From Seison nebaliae (taxonomy: Eukaryota; Rotifera; Pararotatoria; Seisonacea; Seisonidae): a DNA stretch of 31,754 nt. Within the stretch, counting starts at the first letter, position 1. Each line of letters begins with the position of its first letter. The position numbers and the translations under genes were made by a program. Where the stretch lies: contig JALJEE010002056.1 of the NCBI GenBank assembly GCA_023231475.1, forward strand, positions 1-31,754. The letters are read 5' to 3'. Shown here one piece after another: positions 11,585 to 24,434 of the stretch. The notes below the pieces were generated by a model, which worked only from the letters and a program-made list of their open reading frames with translations, had not been told where the DNA came from and searched no databases.

Positions 11585-14214
11585 TTTCGATAGTGCTAAA
11601 ACGTTTTACTGTGACCACAAGAAGACTTCATGAAGTCGAAGTGATGAGATCAACTCGGAATCTGAGATCTTATTTCCTTCCTCGTTATTCTACCATTAAT
11701 GATTTTTTTGTGGAATGAGTTTTACCAATTCTATTTATTTCTTGTTAATAAGAAGATGAATTAATGAGAACAATTATTATCCAAGTCATTGGAGGTATGT
11801 GAAGGTTCTTACTACTTTTTAAGCTTATCCATTTGAAAATCAGAGGAAGTTTGTGCTGACGATGGCCGTACTAATAATTCATCAAATGGAACATTAAACA
11901 AAACGACTATCAACGTTAGAGTAGATGTCATATATCATCGTGTGTCTAATTAGAATTTGTCAACATTCCAAAAATACCTTTGGCTTTATCCCCTATTTGG
12001 GTGGGGAATAAATTGAGTGTTAAATCAACCTTTCAAAAATTCTAACAAATCATTCGAATTTTTAATAAACCTTCATAATGATAATTTCACAGATGATAAG
12101 AATCTTCGGGAAAAAATCTCAATGAAGTGGAGGATATGATGATTATTAAATGTTTTCTTGGGCGATGAATGAAAAAATTCAGTAGAATTTCGACGACATT
12201 CATTAATAGAAGAACTATAATCGAATTAATAATAAATTTAATTTGATTATTTCATAATAAACACTGAAATACATTTTCTTTCCATTCAATCAACAACAAT
12301 AGTCATTATTATTGTTGAAGAGATCATTGAATACTTCATGTTTGAATACAGTGAAATGTTGAAAGAACTAATTTATTTTTGAAAAATTCTTATGAAGAAT
12401 TATTCTTAGAAACTGTTAGAAAATGTTGGAATAATTTTGAAGTGATATGTGTTTGTACGTATCAAGTATTATTGATATTAGATAAGAATCAGGTAACCGA
12501 ACTAAATTTTTCCTTACGGAACTTGGAATGTGGAGAAAATGAATAATTCCAATTATTAAAAATTAAATTATTAGTTATGTTAGTTCAAATTGGACTGTTA
12601 TAATTTTGATTATTATCAGACAAATTATATCTTTTGATTAACATAGAATTAAGTATTGGGTTGATGTTACATGTGTCTGATAGGGGAGATATATAAAAAG
12701 GAAAATAATAAGTAGGAAATTTATATTTATATAATATTGAATTATTGAAGGGAATTGGACAATTCTCAATATGAATATTACATACGTACATTGGCATAAT
12801 TCTTACGTCAACAATTGACAACTGATCGTTTGGGGAAAAAAAAGTAATTTATCAAATTTTTGACAGCAATGTTCCTTTCAACAACATCCAGTGAGATAAC
12901 TGAATGTTTATATTTCCTATTATAAATTTATACGTTGAACGAAATATGGACAGCTTTTATTTGTCGTTGGGGAGAGGAGGAGAGGAAGGATGAGAAGAGA
13001 TGTAATATGTCCAATTGATATTTACTAAAAATATCTCATTCTAATAATTAGAAGAGGAATATAATCATCATTTCCCATTGTTATTATTAGGAAGGCGAAG
13101 ATTTTTATTGGTTTGTCTTTGGTTGGAGGAATGAAAGATAAATATTCGACAAAGAAGATCTTGTGTCTTGAGCCCATTCTGAGTTAAAGTAAACAATATC
13201 TGAAATTGGACAATCGTCAAATGATCATTATGAGTGGAAGGTGAAGACGATTGACGAGATGTATAAACAAACTATTAATTTAATGGAATGTGTTCGACTC
13301 ATTTCATCTTCGCCCTCCAATCACCACAAGAAAGTAGATCGATGAGATTTATCACGTAGATAGGAGTGTGTTGAAAGAATCGCTTCTCAATCGATTAGAC
13401 TTTCACAGAAATCGACGTAGATCATCAGAAGAATGTTGATGATGCAGAAGAACGAAATAAGTTGATGTATTCCTCTTCTATAAAGTTATATTTCACAAAC
13501 TCATTAATGCTAATTAGAAAATGGAGAGGCTAGACACGAAATCACGTCATTAACTTTCTGCATAAAATCGATGAAAAACATCAGATTGAACGCAATGATT
13601 CGATCTGAATAAATTATCTGTTTATTATACAAAATTATTCGATGATCCAATTGTATAATCGGGAATGGAGGAGGAACTTCATTTCCCTAATCTGTATCTA
13701 CTATTGGAATTGTGGATGGGCATAATGATGATTCGATTATGTTGTGCTGCTACTGTTATTGTTGTTGGGTTCTTTCCGAACATTCTCATACTTAACTAAA
13801 ACTGAAAGAATAATTGACTTGCTAAGTAGCTGATCATACATACAATTGGAAGTTACATGACTATCAGATACATATAAAACGGTGCAGATAGAATCCATCT
13901 TGTTTTTCCTAAGGTAACTCTTTCACGAATCAAATAGAAGTTTTGGAATTGAGGAACCTTGAAATGTCAGAGATTGTTCGAACAATTAGAGAATATTTAT
14001 TCTCCAAAATAAATTTCCAATTAATATTTTTATTACCTTTGTTCAAATTAATGTTGTTGTTGTTCTTCTTCTTCTTGTTGGTTAATAATTATTTTGATGA
14101 ATGAGTTACTTGACGTAAATGGATTAATTCAAAAGAATTTTCCAATAAATTTTGTAGTTTCATGAAAACTGATCCATCAAACGAGATATCTTAAGAGATA
14201 AACACATCAGAATG

Positions 14215-14340
14215 TTACCGCTGCACGATAAAGCGGTAAAGTAAAGCTTATCTCTCGTGGATCGCGATTAAGAGCTCATCGATCATTTTATGCGTAAACG
14301 GGGAAGGGAGGGCGGCCTTCGGGTACTTTTCCTTGTCATT
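14215..14340. promoter_or_regulatory. GC-richer candidate conserved non-coding element
   Basis: Inside the 13-kb gene-poor region this block stands out by composition. It starts with a perfect 8-bp hairpin (TTACCGCT at 14215-14222, AGCGGTAA at 14232-14239), then runs through a stretch with GATAAG-type (as CTTATC), CGATTAA and TTTTATG motifs and ends in a G/C-rich tract. No coding frame crosses it. Enhancer function is a guess from position and composition only. Confidence 0.25.
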
Positions 14341-14957
14341 CTTGTTAAAAGTGGATAATAAAAATGTGAAAGAAGGAGCACGATAATTGTGATAGCAGTC
14401 TGTCATATCGTCTCACACCTTGGCATGAACAACGATGGTTATTGGAGCGGTGTCGTACGATGTCTAACTCCTTGATTGATAATGATGAAAGGAAAGTACG
14501 GAAAATGGGCGATGAGTCGTTGACATGGAAAGATAGATAGATTGTCTGTCGTTTGATTGATAGATGAAAGATGCTTCTGTGCTTTCCTTCCCCCCACTGC
14601 AACTATTATCTGCTGCGCAAAAACTGATCAATAAGGGAAATGAGCATTTTCTCTTCTCTCACCATGTTTCTTTTTTGTTTTAGTGATGAAAACAATAGAC
14701 AGAAGAACATTAAGGAGAAAGAGCGAAATATTAGAGGTTGATAGAGTAATATGCACATACCATTGTGTCGGAGAAATGATGTGCACACACGCTATATATT
14801 CCCGTCTACTTTCCCATTCTTCCCAAAGCAAAAACATCATTTCAACCAATTTCCATCATCGCCTAACGAATATCTTCACAATATCGAGGTAATCATCGGC
14901 AATAAAATAAAACATTCTTCTTCCCAATAAAAGATGCAGAAACATCGAACCGATATG

Positions 14958-15033
14958 GATAATGATGATGATGATGATGATAATGATGATGATAATGATG
15001 TTCATGATGGTAATGGTGATGAGAATGATAATA
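14958..15033. repeat. (GAT)n-type imperfect microsatellite
   Basis: A run of GATGAT units with interspersed GATAAT and GGTAAT variants over about 75 bp, non-coding on both strands. Confidence 0.85.
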
Positions 15034-16354
15034 AACATAATAGAAATCGATCAATCGATCAAACGATTAAATAGAACGATAGTTGCTCTATATTCTCTTT
15101 AACCTCTTCATAATGATCGAATAGCAGCAAAGAATTGAGCGGCAAATAATAACAACAATTCATACGAAATCGAAGAAGGGAGGAATTTTGGAGGAGTATG
15201 CTGCGAAAACAAGAGGAAATGACGACTGTCAGTCTTTGTGGAAGATTTATTTCTTATATTCTCTCTCACTATTATTTCAATTTGTAGAATTGGATAGTTG
15301 AAATATTTCTATATTTGAGTTTTCCCCCTCGAATTACATAACATTATTTCATGTTTCAATATTTCTTCTCTTCTTCCACTGATACGTTCTCAACATAAAA
15401 AATATATATGAGAACTATGAAAACAATTTAATAGGAATTATTTCCACTTATTTATTTTCCGTCTTCTCAACAGGATGATCGGTGAAGTCGTAAATCTAAT
15501 TTGAACTCCATATTTTTTTTTCTTCGATTCTCCCTTTCGTTCCAACCTTTTCTTAATTCAATCATTCTGTCATTCGCATTCAATCTCTATTTTCTGGAAT
15601 ATTGCTAAAAACGAACAGTAAATGCCAATGGAAAGCATAATACTTTAGCGCCATTCTCTTTTCTTGAAATTGCAGAATTACTTTTCCTTTTCTATTCCCA
15701 TGTGTATGGAAGTTTAAGTCGTCAAAAAAGAAATAAGAGAAACGAACGTCGATGCAACTTGAAGGCAATGGACATTTAGATGATAAGTACGGCGTAGATT
15801 GACGGCTCTGATTGATGGCAACTGTCAGATAAGTAGTATACAGACTAAAATAAATAAAAGGAGAAATTATAACAGAAATTTCTGTTCGTTCTCCCCCTTC
15901 AATTCCGTACATTCGCTTCTTTCTTTAACAATTCTCATTCTATTCTTTCCTTCCATTAAATCGATAGAGAAAATAAAAGAAATCGTTTCCACTAAAAAGC
16001 TAATCAGCACAATAATGACGAGAGCCAGATAAAGTAATGATGATGATTATTCGAAATAATAATGACTTCGTTCTATCAGTTTCCTTTGCAATCAATGTGC
16101 CATTTTCATTAGGTTAGTTGATAAGGGCAAAATGACATTAGGACAATTAAGAATTGATTTAATTATCAAATTGAATCATCATTCCAATAATTGATTCATA
16201 CTAAAAAATACTATGATGATTCGTTTAGATAATCGACCACTACACTCTTGTCATTCTCGTTTCTCCTCCTAACGATTTCTTCAGTTTTCTATAACCATAT
16301 TGGCTACATGATTGTTACTCCGCCCTCGTTTTCCTCCAATTTTTTTGACATACT

Positions 16355-16384
16355 CGATTGACAGATTACATTCTAATTTGACAG
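16355..16384 (+). promoter_or_regulatory. paired Meis-type TGACAG sites
   Basis: CGATTGACAG (one base from the Pbx-Meis consensus TGATTGACAG) at 16355-16364 is followed by TTTGACAG ending at 16384, 20 bp on, and by a weaker TTGTCA 30 bp further. A single TGACAG is expected about every 2 kb by chance, so only the spacing is suggestive. Confidence 0.2.
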
Positions 16385-19300
16385 ATTTATTAACCATAAA
16401 ATAGTAACAAGTTGTCAGGAAACATTACTTACTTACTTATTAGTTGGGTGGAGGACCCTAAGAAGTATTCATTCTGCTAACATTCGTTTCGAACGAACTC
16501 TATCGAATATAAACACGAGAAATTACTCGAAAATATTTTGGTTTGAAATTTCTTCTCCCGAAACATTTGGGAACATTGTCGAAATTATACGTTTAAAATG
16601 GAATTGAGAAATTTCTTCACAACTTGTGTGTTCAACTAAAATTTTTCATTTTTCTGCCTTCCTCCTCTTTCTTATACATTTATTCATTCATTCCGGCTAA
16701 TGCTACCCCTAATTTAATTAGTATCTGATTTTTTGCACGAAAATTAGTAGTTACTTCGCTCCATCTCCTACCGACTACGTGTTCCGTTCTACTAAACTGG
16801 AATTGACATATCATCAAACTGTTCCTGACATGTAAAAGGAATTTTAATGAATATCATAAAATATGAGATTGGTGTAATGTTACAAAGAAATGTTTTGTTC
16901 CTATCTTTTTCTTTTTTGAAAAAATACAAAAAAAGAGAGCCGGATTAGTTGAGTGTTGGATGAATGTGAATCATCCAATCGATGAATAAGACGATGTACG
17001 TAAGAGAAAGTTTTGGTAGGAAAGTATCGAAGTGTAGGAAAGTTCAGGTATCTCATCTACGTAAACAGCATCTGTAACAAATAATTATTAATTGAATAAA
17101 TATTTAGAAAAAATCATTTTAAGGAAGTGATCGTTAATTTTATTTATGTGGGAACTATGAAATGATATACATCTTCTATTCTCGTTTTCTAACGAACGAA
17201 TGAGAATTTATAATTCATCCATCTATTTCTCGCTTCTCTGACGAGAATCATTCATTGGTTCATTACAACTGGAACATCGGACAGACGACGAGATAGACCT
17301 TAAAAGTCTTCCCATCGTTCGACATGACAAGTGAATGTATCGATAGGATTTCTATGAGAACCATCTCCATCTACCACGAGATAATCAAATGACTATTTTG
17401 TTTTATCCATTATCTTATCAATATACATTTTCTACTTTACTGATGACAATAAGATGAGATGTGAGGAAAGAATCGTAGTAAAAAAATTAGTATAATTAAA
17501 TGTCGAGAGAGTGAGACAGATAGTTTGGTGAACAATTGAAATTAAGTTAATGAAAATTATCTAATATGAAAATTTGGAGAGATAAAATCTGGGAGGAAAG
17601 AAAGCGTCTCCAAAAGGAAAAATAATGATTGTTTTATAATTCGAAATGTTTATCTCCTACCCTGTATCGTCGTGTTTGCATCGTCATACCTTTAAACCCA
17701 ATTAAGTTAGTCGACTGTTTCGTTAAAAGTCGAAGAATAAACATAGAGAGTCCACTAATCTCATTCTCTATCTACTTGAAAACTTTCATTAAGAAAACAA
17801 ATCTGATTGATTAGATACTGCTCATCATAATGATGATCAAGTTAATGTTGTCGAGTGAATATGATGGATGAGACCTTCAATCATTTACCTTTCTCTCCTC
17901 TAATAGGCAGAGCTGAGAGTTGATTGCAAATAAAACAGATTAACCAGATCACTTTCCTCTACTTAACAGATCCGAATATGAAATATGAGACTAAAACTTA
18001 AACTATCAAAATTCTCTTTCGGCTATCGATATGCATCTTGATCGATTATCATCCTCGTCCTCAATTCTCCTCTCCTCCATTCTTTTGTTCATCTTCATCA
18101 ACTTCATCATCTTAAACAGCCTCAAAAAGAAACCTCAAAACAATAACAATATGTCAACACTGCCACATTTGGCATAGTTGACCTGACAGCTTTTAATTCT
18201 TCTAATTCGAAGTAATTATCTGCACGTGTGAATGAATGGCCGCTCTACAGCTACTAACCAATGTGAGAAATGGTTGATTCTCTTTCTTTCTTACTCAACT
18301 ACCTTCTAACCAACCGAACATGATCTTTCTTCATTCCGAAAAGAGATTTAATCAAACTTTAAGACGTACAACATTTCTTCTATCCAGAACAGAATACTTC
18401 TCAAAAATTCGATAAATGGAGACCACTTGATTCTCTGTCGTGTAAGTTGAATCAGTAAATCTAATTTGGAATTGTGTTACTCCACCATTCTGTCACGAAG
18501 TGGTCGTAACGATTACTTACGCATCAGTGCCTTTCATGAGAAATTTGAACTTATCAGCCAAAGCTACTTAATCTTAATTTGATATATCATCCATTTGACG
18601 ATTCTCTTCATTTCTTTAAAGAACAAATTTTATTCGTTTTTACTGTATTTATTGGGGAAACTCCTTAACAAATGTTCCTCCCAACATAAATTCAACAAGA
18701 ATTTCGATGGATCCATTTACTGCTAACCATCTGCTTGCCGAAGATTATTCATCTGAAATATCCGAGATAAATAAAAGCACACGTGCTAATCGTTAAAGAC
18801 CACATCAAAGATTTACTGGAACGGTATGAGAAAGAACGATAGCAGAATTGGTGGAGAAACACTTAACGTAAACGATCGTTCAACCATCGAATAAATCTAT
18901 TAAAATAATTCCATCTTTGAATGATACATTAGAAGAAAAAAAAACTATTTTTATATCATACTTGCCCTTTACCTCAACTGACTAAGAATTTCCTTTTCAA
19001 TTTACCTCACTCTCATTCGATGATATAGTCAAATAATCAAAATATACAAATTCTCTAATATGTATCCAGATAACAGATACATCCACATACTTTTCAGTTT
19101 TCAGATCCAATAAAACTATTTAACATCAAAGTCATCTTAAATACATTCGTGATATTTAATCTAATATCTCAGTAACCTTTCTATGATCGACGACTACATT
19201 CAGAGAATATGTTATCATACGTCTCAAATTCCGATTATGTATCATCCGTTATTTCTTCAAAATGTGGTTCATCACCTCAAAATTTGTTTTACTGTTCATT

Positions 19301-20189
19301 CTTTAGTGATATTAGTAAAAATACTCTTACAGTGAAAATCAGATATTTGGAAAAGTTCGAATAATGAAATTATACAATTGAAGGTCATTAGGTAGTTTCA
19401 TCTCGATCAAAACGGACAGATAATCTGATGTAAATTATGAACTATACACCATTACTAACCGATGAAATATTACACAAGAATAATTATCAACTTTAGAATT
19501 ACACTAGAATGATCTGGAGTAATTCAAGGAGATATAAAAACAGTTTTCCATATATGAAAATGAAACTTTTATAGTTTTACTAGAAAAAACAAGAGAACAG
19601 ATCTTGAAATAATCGATCAAATTCAGATAATTGAAATTTTAGTTAATCTAGTAGTAATCAAACATCTTCGGCATATATCTCATTTCCAACATATGGTCCT
19701 AGTTTATTGTTAGAATTCAATTACATTTTAAATTCCCGAAAAATTGACGAATAATTATAATTAAATTAAAATTAAAATTTTATTTTTAATGATAAGAATC
19801 GTTCGACAAATAATAATGAAGGGTATTTTTTATGTCAAAAAAGGAAATATCAAAAGTATAAAGCATGATTGTATTGTGTATACGCTGTCTACCAAATATT
19901 CCCGTCTGTCAAATGATAATCCTCAAAGAAAGGATATTTGGAATAAGATAAATTAATTTGAAAAATGGAAATTGGAGGGAGAACAATAATGTAGAAGAAA
20001 ATATATGGATTGAAACTCGTTTGTGGAGTCATGGTATTTATGAGTATATTTTTGTCAATCCTTTGGACTGGAAGTGATGATAATGATGATGTTATGAAGT
20101 TGGTACCGCTACTTCATCTTGATGTTTGGCCAGTTAATTAATCTTGGAACAGGTGATATTAAGTCGTCTTGAAGTCTTGGTCATCTTAG

Positions 20190-20246
20190 GGTGGTCGTAC
20201 GGTGTTTTTAAGGTGGTCGCATTAGGTCGTTATGGAGGCGGTCGTG
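20190..20246. repeat. GGTCG-motif island
   Basis: The motif GGTCG (mostly GGTGGTCG or AGGTCGT) occurs four times in about 57 bp, within a locally G-rich stretch. It looks like a degraded tandem repeat. No coding frame or known RNA was recognised. Confidence 0.4.
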
Positions 20247-21730
20247 TTTATACAAATATACGGTAGTGGAGGTATATACATTTTTGACATAATACTTGAA
20301 GTGATTGAAATATTAACAATAGGTTATTAATCTTGTCGCTTTTAAATGTTTTTGTTTGAGTACTGAGAACCTTAACTAGAATATCATCACCATGTTGTTA
20401 ATTCATTTTCTTCCCTCTACAATCAGACATAGATATATAATAAATTTAAAATTTCACTAACTTTCTCACTCTCTCCAAGCATAAGTTTCCCACCCAAGTC
20501 TGAAAGCGGAATGATTTATCATTTTGAAAAGCACTATAATAAAAACCTCTTATGACAATCTAAGTTGATTCCCTTTGTTGTGACTGTGTCTTTCGGGATG
20601 GTATTGAGGGTCACTACTTGATAAAAATCCAGATAAGATGAAATATTATTTCTAAATTATAAAACGTCCAACCCAAAATACGGTTCAAAAAGACTCTTTT
20701 AAAAATTAATAATAATATGAGTATCGTTAGTTGGAGACTAGAATACAGTTTGTACACGTCATATTAAATTTACTGTTTTATTTTAATTATGAAAGTTGAA
20801 TAAACGTTCAACTTTTAAAAATGTAGCTTTATTTAGTGAATGGGGAAATTATTCTTATAATTTAAGTTATTAAAAGTTACATAGATGTTTAACTGCATTG
20901 AATTTATGAAATGAAAAGAAATGAAAAATTTCCACAAAAATTGAATGCTCAAGATTTAAATTCAGATTATTGTCAACATTCACAAGGAAGAGAACCACCA
21001 TCCACGATTTGTTAATCATCTAGTTTTCTTTAATGAACTCCAGATATAATTCTACGTTTTCGTTTATAAATAATTTATTTGAAATCAGATTAAAAAAATA
21101 ATGTTTTTAAATAGAATTTATCAGGAATTTAATTTGTATACCTACTAACTGCTTTAAATCACTTTTGAGATGGAAATATGTCATGTTGGTGATAATTTGG
21201 AATTTTTAGTAATTGCCTTAACGTAAGTAGATTTCTCACGTAATACTGTTGAGAATTATTAGAACATATAATATATATAAGCACAAGGAACTGGAAATGG
21301 ATGATTATAGACTATTTACTTCACATAAAATTTCAATATAATTACTTCAATAAATTGATAAATTCAATTCCTTTTTGTACATACAACTTTTCGAGTAGTA
21401 TTAGAATGTTCAAGTATAAGAGGACTACTAAATTTGTTCTACATTCTACTTATCTTATCTCGTCTTCTCAACATAGAATTGTTAGAGAATTATTATTTAC
21501 TTTTAAACACATATTATGAATATCTAAAGTATTATAAATATTAAATAAAATTGATAATAATTTTCAAATGGATCTTTAAATCCAGATAAATCTAACCTAA
21601 TAATTTATCCCGACAGGGAATTTCAATTAAAAAAAAATAAAAATAATAAGTTTTAGCTGTAATTAACTTGTTGTCGTAACTATAAGTTCCATTCATATGT
21701 CAGAAGAGTGGATGTTTATGAAAGTTTTAT

Positions 21731-23505
21731 TTAGAAATAATGACGAAATAGTTTCATAAAATAAATAACGAATGGCGTCGGATAACGATCGTCAGTACGA
21801 AAATCTTCTCGATTGACAACATGGGAATATCTCCAATAACGTTCGATTTCGTTGCCTAATTCATTCTGGAGATTCTTGTCTTCTGTCGTCAAAATGACAC
21901 TACATTCCAGATCGCGTTCCACAGATCTTGAACCAAAATTCGTCGATCCAAATGTCGTTAGGAAAGGAAGAACTTTCTTATTGTCTTTCTCATTGTCGAG
22001 AAGAGAGAGCCAAATACCTTTAGCATGAAATGTCCAATTATTCTTTTCATATTCGGACAATTTCAACATTTGTCGAACATTCTTTTGATATTTGACGAAT
22101 TCGTTATGACTTTTCTCTTTGTTCTTTGTCGAATCATTATCCTCCAACATCTCATTCATGTTCCATTCGACTTTCTGTAAGAAGTTGTCTTCGATGACGG
22201 TGTAGGCCTCGGGAATATAACCTAAAATTCCTTTTGCTTCATAGAAGCCATTACATTTGGGAGAGGAAGTGATTACTTCCACCAAATTCTTCTTATCCTT
22301 TACACGTTCCTGTTGTTGAAGGAAATTATAGATCTTTCTCACGATCAAATCTTCATATTGTGTTGTGAGATTCAAATAACCACTTGCCAAATGTAATCGG
22401 ACGAATTCATCCCCACTCAATTTTTCAATTTCTAACAATTTCGAAGTGATCGCTCGTTCTTGTTGGATTGAATAGAGTCCGGCTTGAATACATGGATAGA
22501 TGAAAGTGGTATGTTCACTATCCAAGTTGATTTTAGAGATCTTCATCCATTTCTCGATATGTTCTTGCACGGCCGTATGGAAAGAATTAATGAAATATTG
22601 ATAATTTCCTTTAAACGGATGTAATTCCTTCTTATCGATATGTTCTAAATAATTAAGTGTTATGAATGAGAAAAAAAAGAGGAGAAAATGAGACCTTTTA
22701 AAAAAGTCAATGATGAACTTTTGTCTCCATCATTCGAGTTATTATGATATTGATTCAATTTGATTGAGAAAGAGGAAATTATGGAAATTAATTCATCGAA
22801 ATAATTCGCTAATTGTGAAGAGTTGATTTCAATATATCGATCTTGTCGTTGATGGAAATATGTTTCACTCAAATTCGCTCCTGAAATAATGAGGGAATTG
22901 TCCACTAAATAAATTTTCATATGTTGCAATCCGATGACTTCATTGAATTTATTGGGAATATATCTCTTTTTCCATCCTCTCAAATTGGGAGTATGATAAA
23001 ATGATAATTTTACACGATCATTTATCAAATTATGTTTCACTAAATTCCCAATAACACCTATCGTAGAATTTGTCATATCTCTCCTCTCACCATCCAACAA
23101 TTGAACAAATATCTTTTCTTCATTCTCCTCATTACTCACTAATAACTTTTCCTCACTGTCACATTTCTTCTTTTTACTCAACACATTATAAGTACCACCA
23201 GTATGAACATTGATACGATAACTTCTCGTATAATCCAAAAGTGAATTAAATTTCAATTGAGAATTATTCTTTAAACAAGTGTCGATAGTTTGGAATAAAT
23301 CCTCTTCCAATTCACCATCACCCACATAAAGAGAGGCGAAAGATATCCGTTTTTTGGCATGCTCACATAAACTTTTCAATCTGTCATAAAACGTTCTCGG
23401 CTCTTCAATCACACGAATATTTTCTGACGCTATCGGAATCATCGGCGCCTTCTCTCTCAACCAAGCGAAGTTTGCAGATATCGACATTCTTCTTAATATT
23501 ATCAT
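21731..23505 (-). CDS. PGS1: CDP-diacylglycerol--glycerol-3-phosphate 3-phosphatidyltransferase (PGP synthase), mitochondrial
   Basis: Two exons, 22695-23505 and 21731-22644, joined in frame across a 50-bp intron, give 574 residues, close to the 556 of the human enzyme. The enzyme makes phosphatidylglycerophosphate from CDP-diacylglycerol and glycerol-3-phosphate, the committed step towards cardiolipin in the mitochondrial inner membrane. It belongs to the phospholipase D superfamily. HKD-type motif 1 is HMKIYLVD (about 195-202), preceded by FNEVIGLQ and followed by SGANLSETYF and RQDRY. Motif 2 is HAKGIWL (about 477-483), followed by FGSTNFGSRSVERDLE. Other family marks are FAWLREKAPM, FASLYVGDGELE, SFYHTPNLRGW and SPKCNGFYEAKG. 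Residues about 105-150 form a Lys/Glu-rich insert not typical of vertebrate PGS1. The start is the ATG at 23505; a TTG just upstream is not needed. A minus-strand AATAAA (21726-21731) overlaps the stop codon by one base, which would allow a very short 3' UTR. Confidence 0.95.
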
Positions 23506-23820
23506 CAAATCATCGACTTATTAGATCATATGATGTAAAAACAATCGGCTTCCTTTTCTAATTTTTATTGTTTTTATTCTCTTCTTTCTCTTTCATCGAT
23601 TCTCATCTCATTCATTTGATAATCTCCCAACAACAATTATCATCAATTCACTTAAGTATCATTCAATTATTAGAACAACCTCTCCAGAAGAACAATAAAG
23701 AAACGATCACGATTATAATTATTCTGTTTTAATAGAAATCATTGATAATGTATTTCAAAACTATTTAAAAACTTAATTATAATAAATTTAAAAAATTTCA
23801 AAAAAATTTCAAAAAATTTT
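23506..23820. other. spacer between PGS1 and tRNA-Val
   Basis: AT-rich, no gene seen. It should hold the PGS1 promoter and 5' UTR next to 23505. The part next to the tRNA carries A-runs that serve as its Pol III terminator when read on the minus strand (T6 at 23811-23816). Confidence 0.6.
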
Positions 23821-23893
23821 AGGTTCGAGCGAGGATCGAACTCGCGACCTTCTGCGTGTAAAGCAGACGTGATAACCACTACACCACCGAACC
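23821..23893 (-). tRNA. tRNA-Val (anticodon UAC)
   Basis: A 73-base intronless cloverleaf on the minus strand. The acceptor stem GGTTCGG pairs with TCGAACC (one G-U), and the D arm holds TGGTGTAGTGG (A box). The anticodon stem TCTGC/GCAGA encloses TTTACAC, giving anticodon TAC. The T arm GCGAG-TTCGATC-CTCGC contains the B box. A T6 Pol III terminator lies 4 bases downstream. The unpaired base before the CCA position would be T, where eukaryotic tRNA-Val normally has A; this is unusual but leaves the fold intact. Confidence 0.96.
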
Positions 23894-24250
23894 ACATTAT
23901 TAGCACAAAATTTGAACTTATAAAGCTCACTATATAATTTCCATGAAAATTTTATAATACTAAAAATCAAATTTTTTTAAGATATTAAGTTCACGACATT
24001 TTTATAGCCGCTTTCGATCTGTAACAATTTTCATGGTAATATTTATTTATTAATTAAAGAGAAATCTAAAAATGGTGAAAAATTGTATCACGAACAGTAA
24101 TTTGGTTTGTCTTTTATGTAAAGATTTATTTATGAATGAAAACATATTATAATAAGTTATACGGTGTCTCTCCATAAATAAGAAATATTAAAGTGTTACG
24201 ACTATCGAATGTTGTTCAAATCGATTTCATATTTCAGATATTAGTATCAC
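23894..24250. other. 3' flank of RPL41 copy A
   Basis: No further gene seen. On the minus strand it carries AATAAA at 24130-24125, about 120 bases past the copy A stop, and two more near 24042-24051, suitable for polyadenylation of the RPL41 transcript. Confidence 0.55.
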
Positions 24251-24434
24251 TTATTTGGATCTAAAAAAATTCAGCATAATAATTCAATTTATCAGATAAA
24301 GCAAAAAAAACCTTTGTCGCATCTTCCTGCGTTTACGCTTCAAACGTCGTACTCGCTTCTTCTTCCACTGTTCAAAAGGAAAACAATTATAATGCTAAAA
24401 GAATGAAAAAAATAGAAGAAACTTTCGCACGCAT
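24251..24434 (-). CDS. RPL41: 60S ribosomal protein L41 (eL41), copy A
   Basis: Three tiny exons: 24423-24434 (ATG plus three codons, MRAK), 24312-24367 (56 bp) and 24251-24260 (last base of an Arg codon, Ser, Lys, TAA), with introns of 55 and 51 bp that have clean GT-AG ends and T-rich acceptors. The product is 25 residues, the exact length of eL41: MRAK, then WKKKRVRRLKRKRRKMRQRSK-type sequence split at the exon joins, 17 of 25 residues being Arg or Lys. eL41 is a single helix lying at the interface of the two ribosomal subunits. A TATA-like TTTTATAT lies about 30-40 bp before the ATG. Exon 2 differs from copy B by one silent base, while exon 1 uses different synonymous codons and the introns do not align. 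Exon size explains why ORF scans miss it. Confidence 0.93.

Larger units (their letters stand above)
8619..14214. other. gene-poor region upstream of homothorax
   Basis: No frame here has recognisable domains or convincing splice-linked partners. The longest, 9073-9423 on the minus strand, is Ser/Thr-rich and could be an unrecognised 5' exon of homothorax, but it has no Meis-like features. The most likely content is the promoter, untranslated first exons and regulatory DNA of the homeobox gene. Small items are listed separately: TGATTGAT repeats at 8671-8729 and a hairpin at 11536-11584. A CGTGCTTCAGA direct repeat lies near 10324-10352. Confidence 0.5.
14341..21730. other. gene-poor region between homothorax and PGS1
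   Basis: Many short frames are present but none has domains, splice-linked neighbours or non-random composition. Items listed separately are the ATG microsatellite at 14958-15033, a pair of TGACAG sites near 16355-16384 and a GGTCG-repeat island at 20190-20246. The frame at 14856-15038 (minus) is only the microsatellite read as poly-Ile, and 15580-15912 (minus) looks like chance. Confidence 0.5.

Noticed and set aside
14856-15038. 60-codon minus-strand frame rich in isoleucine
   Set aside because: It is the GAT microsatellite read in one frame.
15580-15912. 110-codon minus-strand frame
   Set aside because: No domain, no family resemblance and no splice-linked neighbour; length is compatible with chance.
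24010-24018. An acceptor followed by ATCGAAAGC as the last exon of RPL41 copy A
   Set aside because: It would add six extra residues to the invariant 25-residue protein. A closer acceptor at 24261 gives Arg-Ser-Lys-stop exactly and mirrors copy B.
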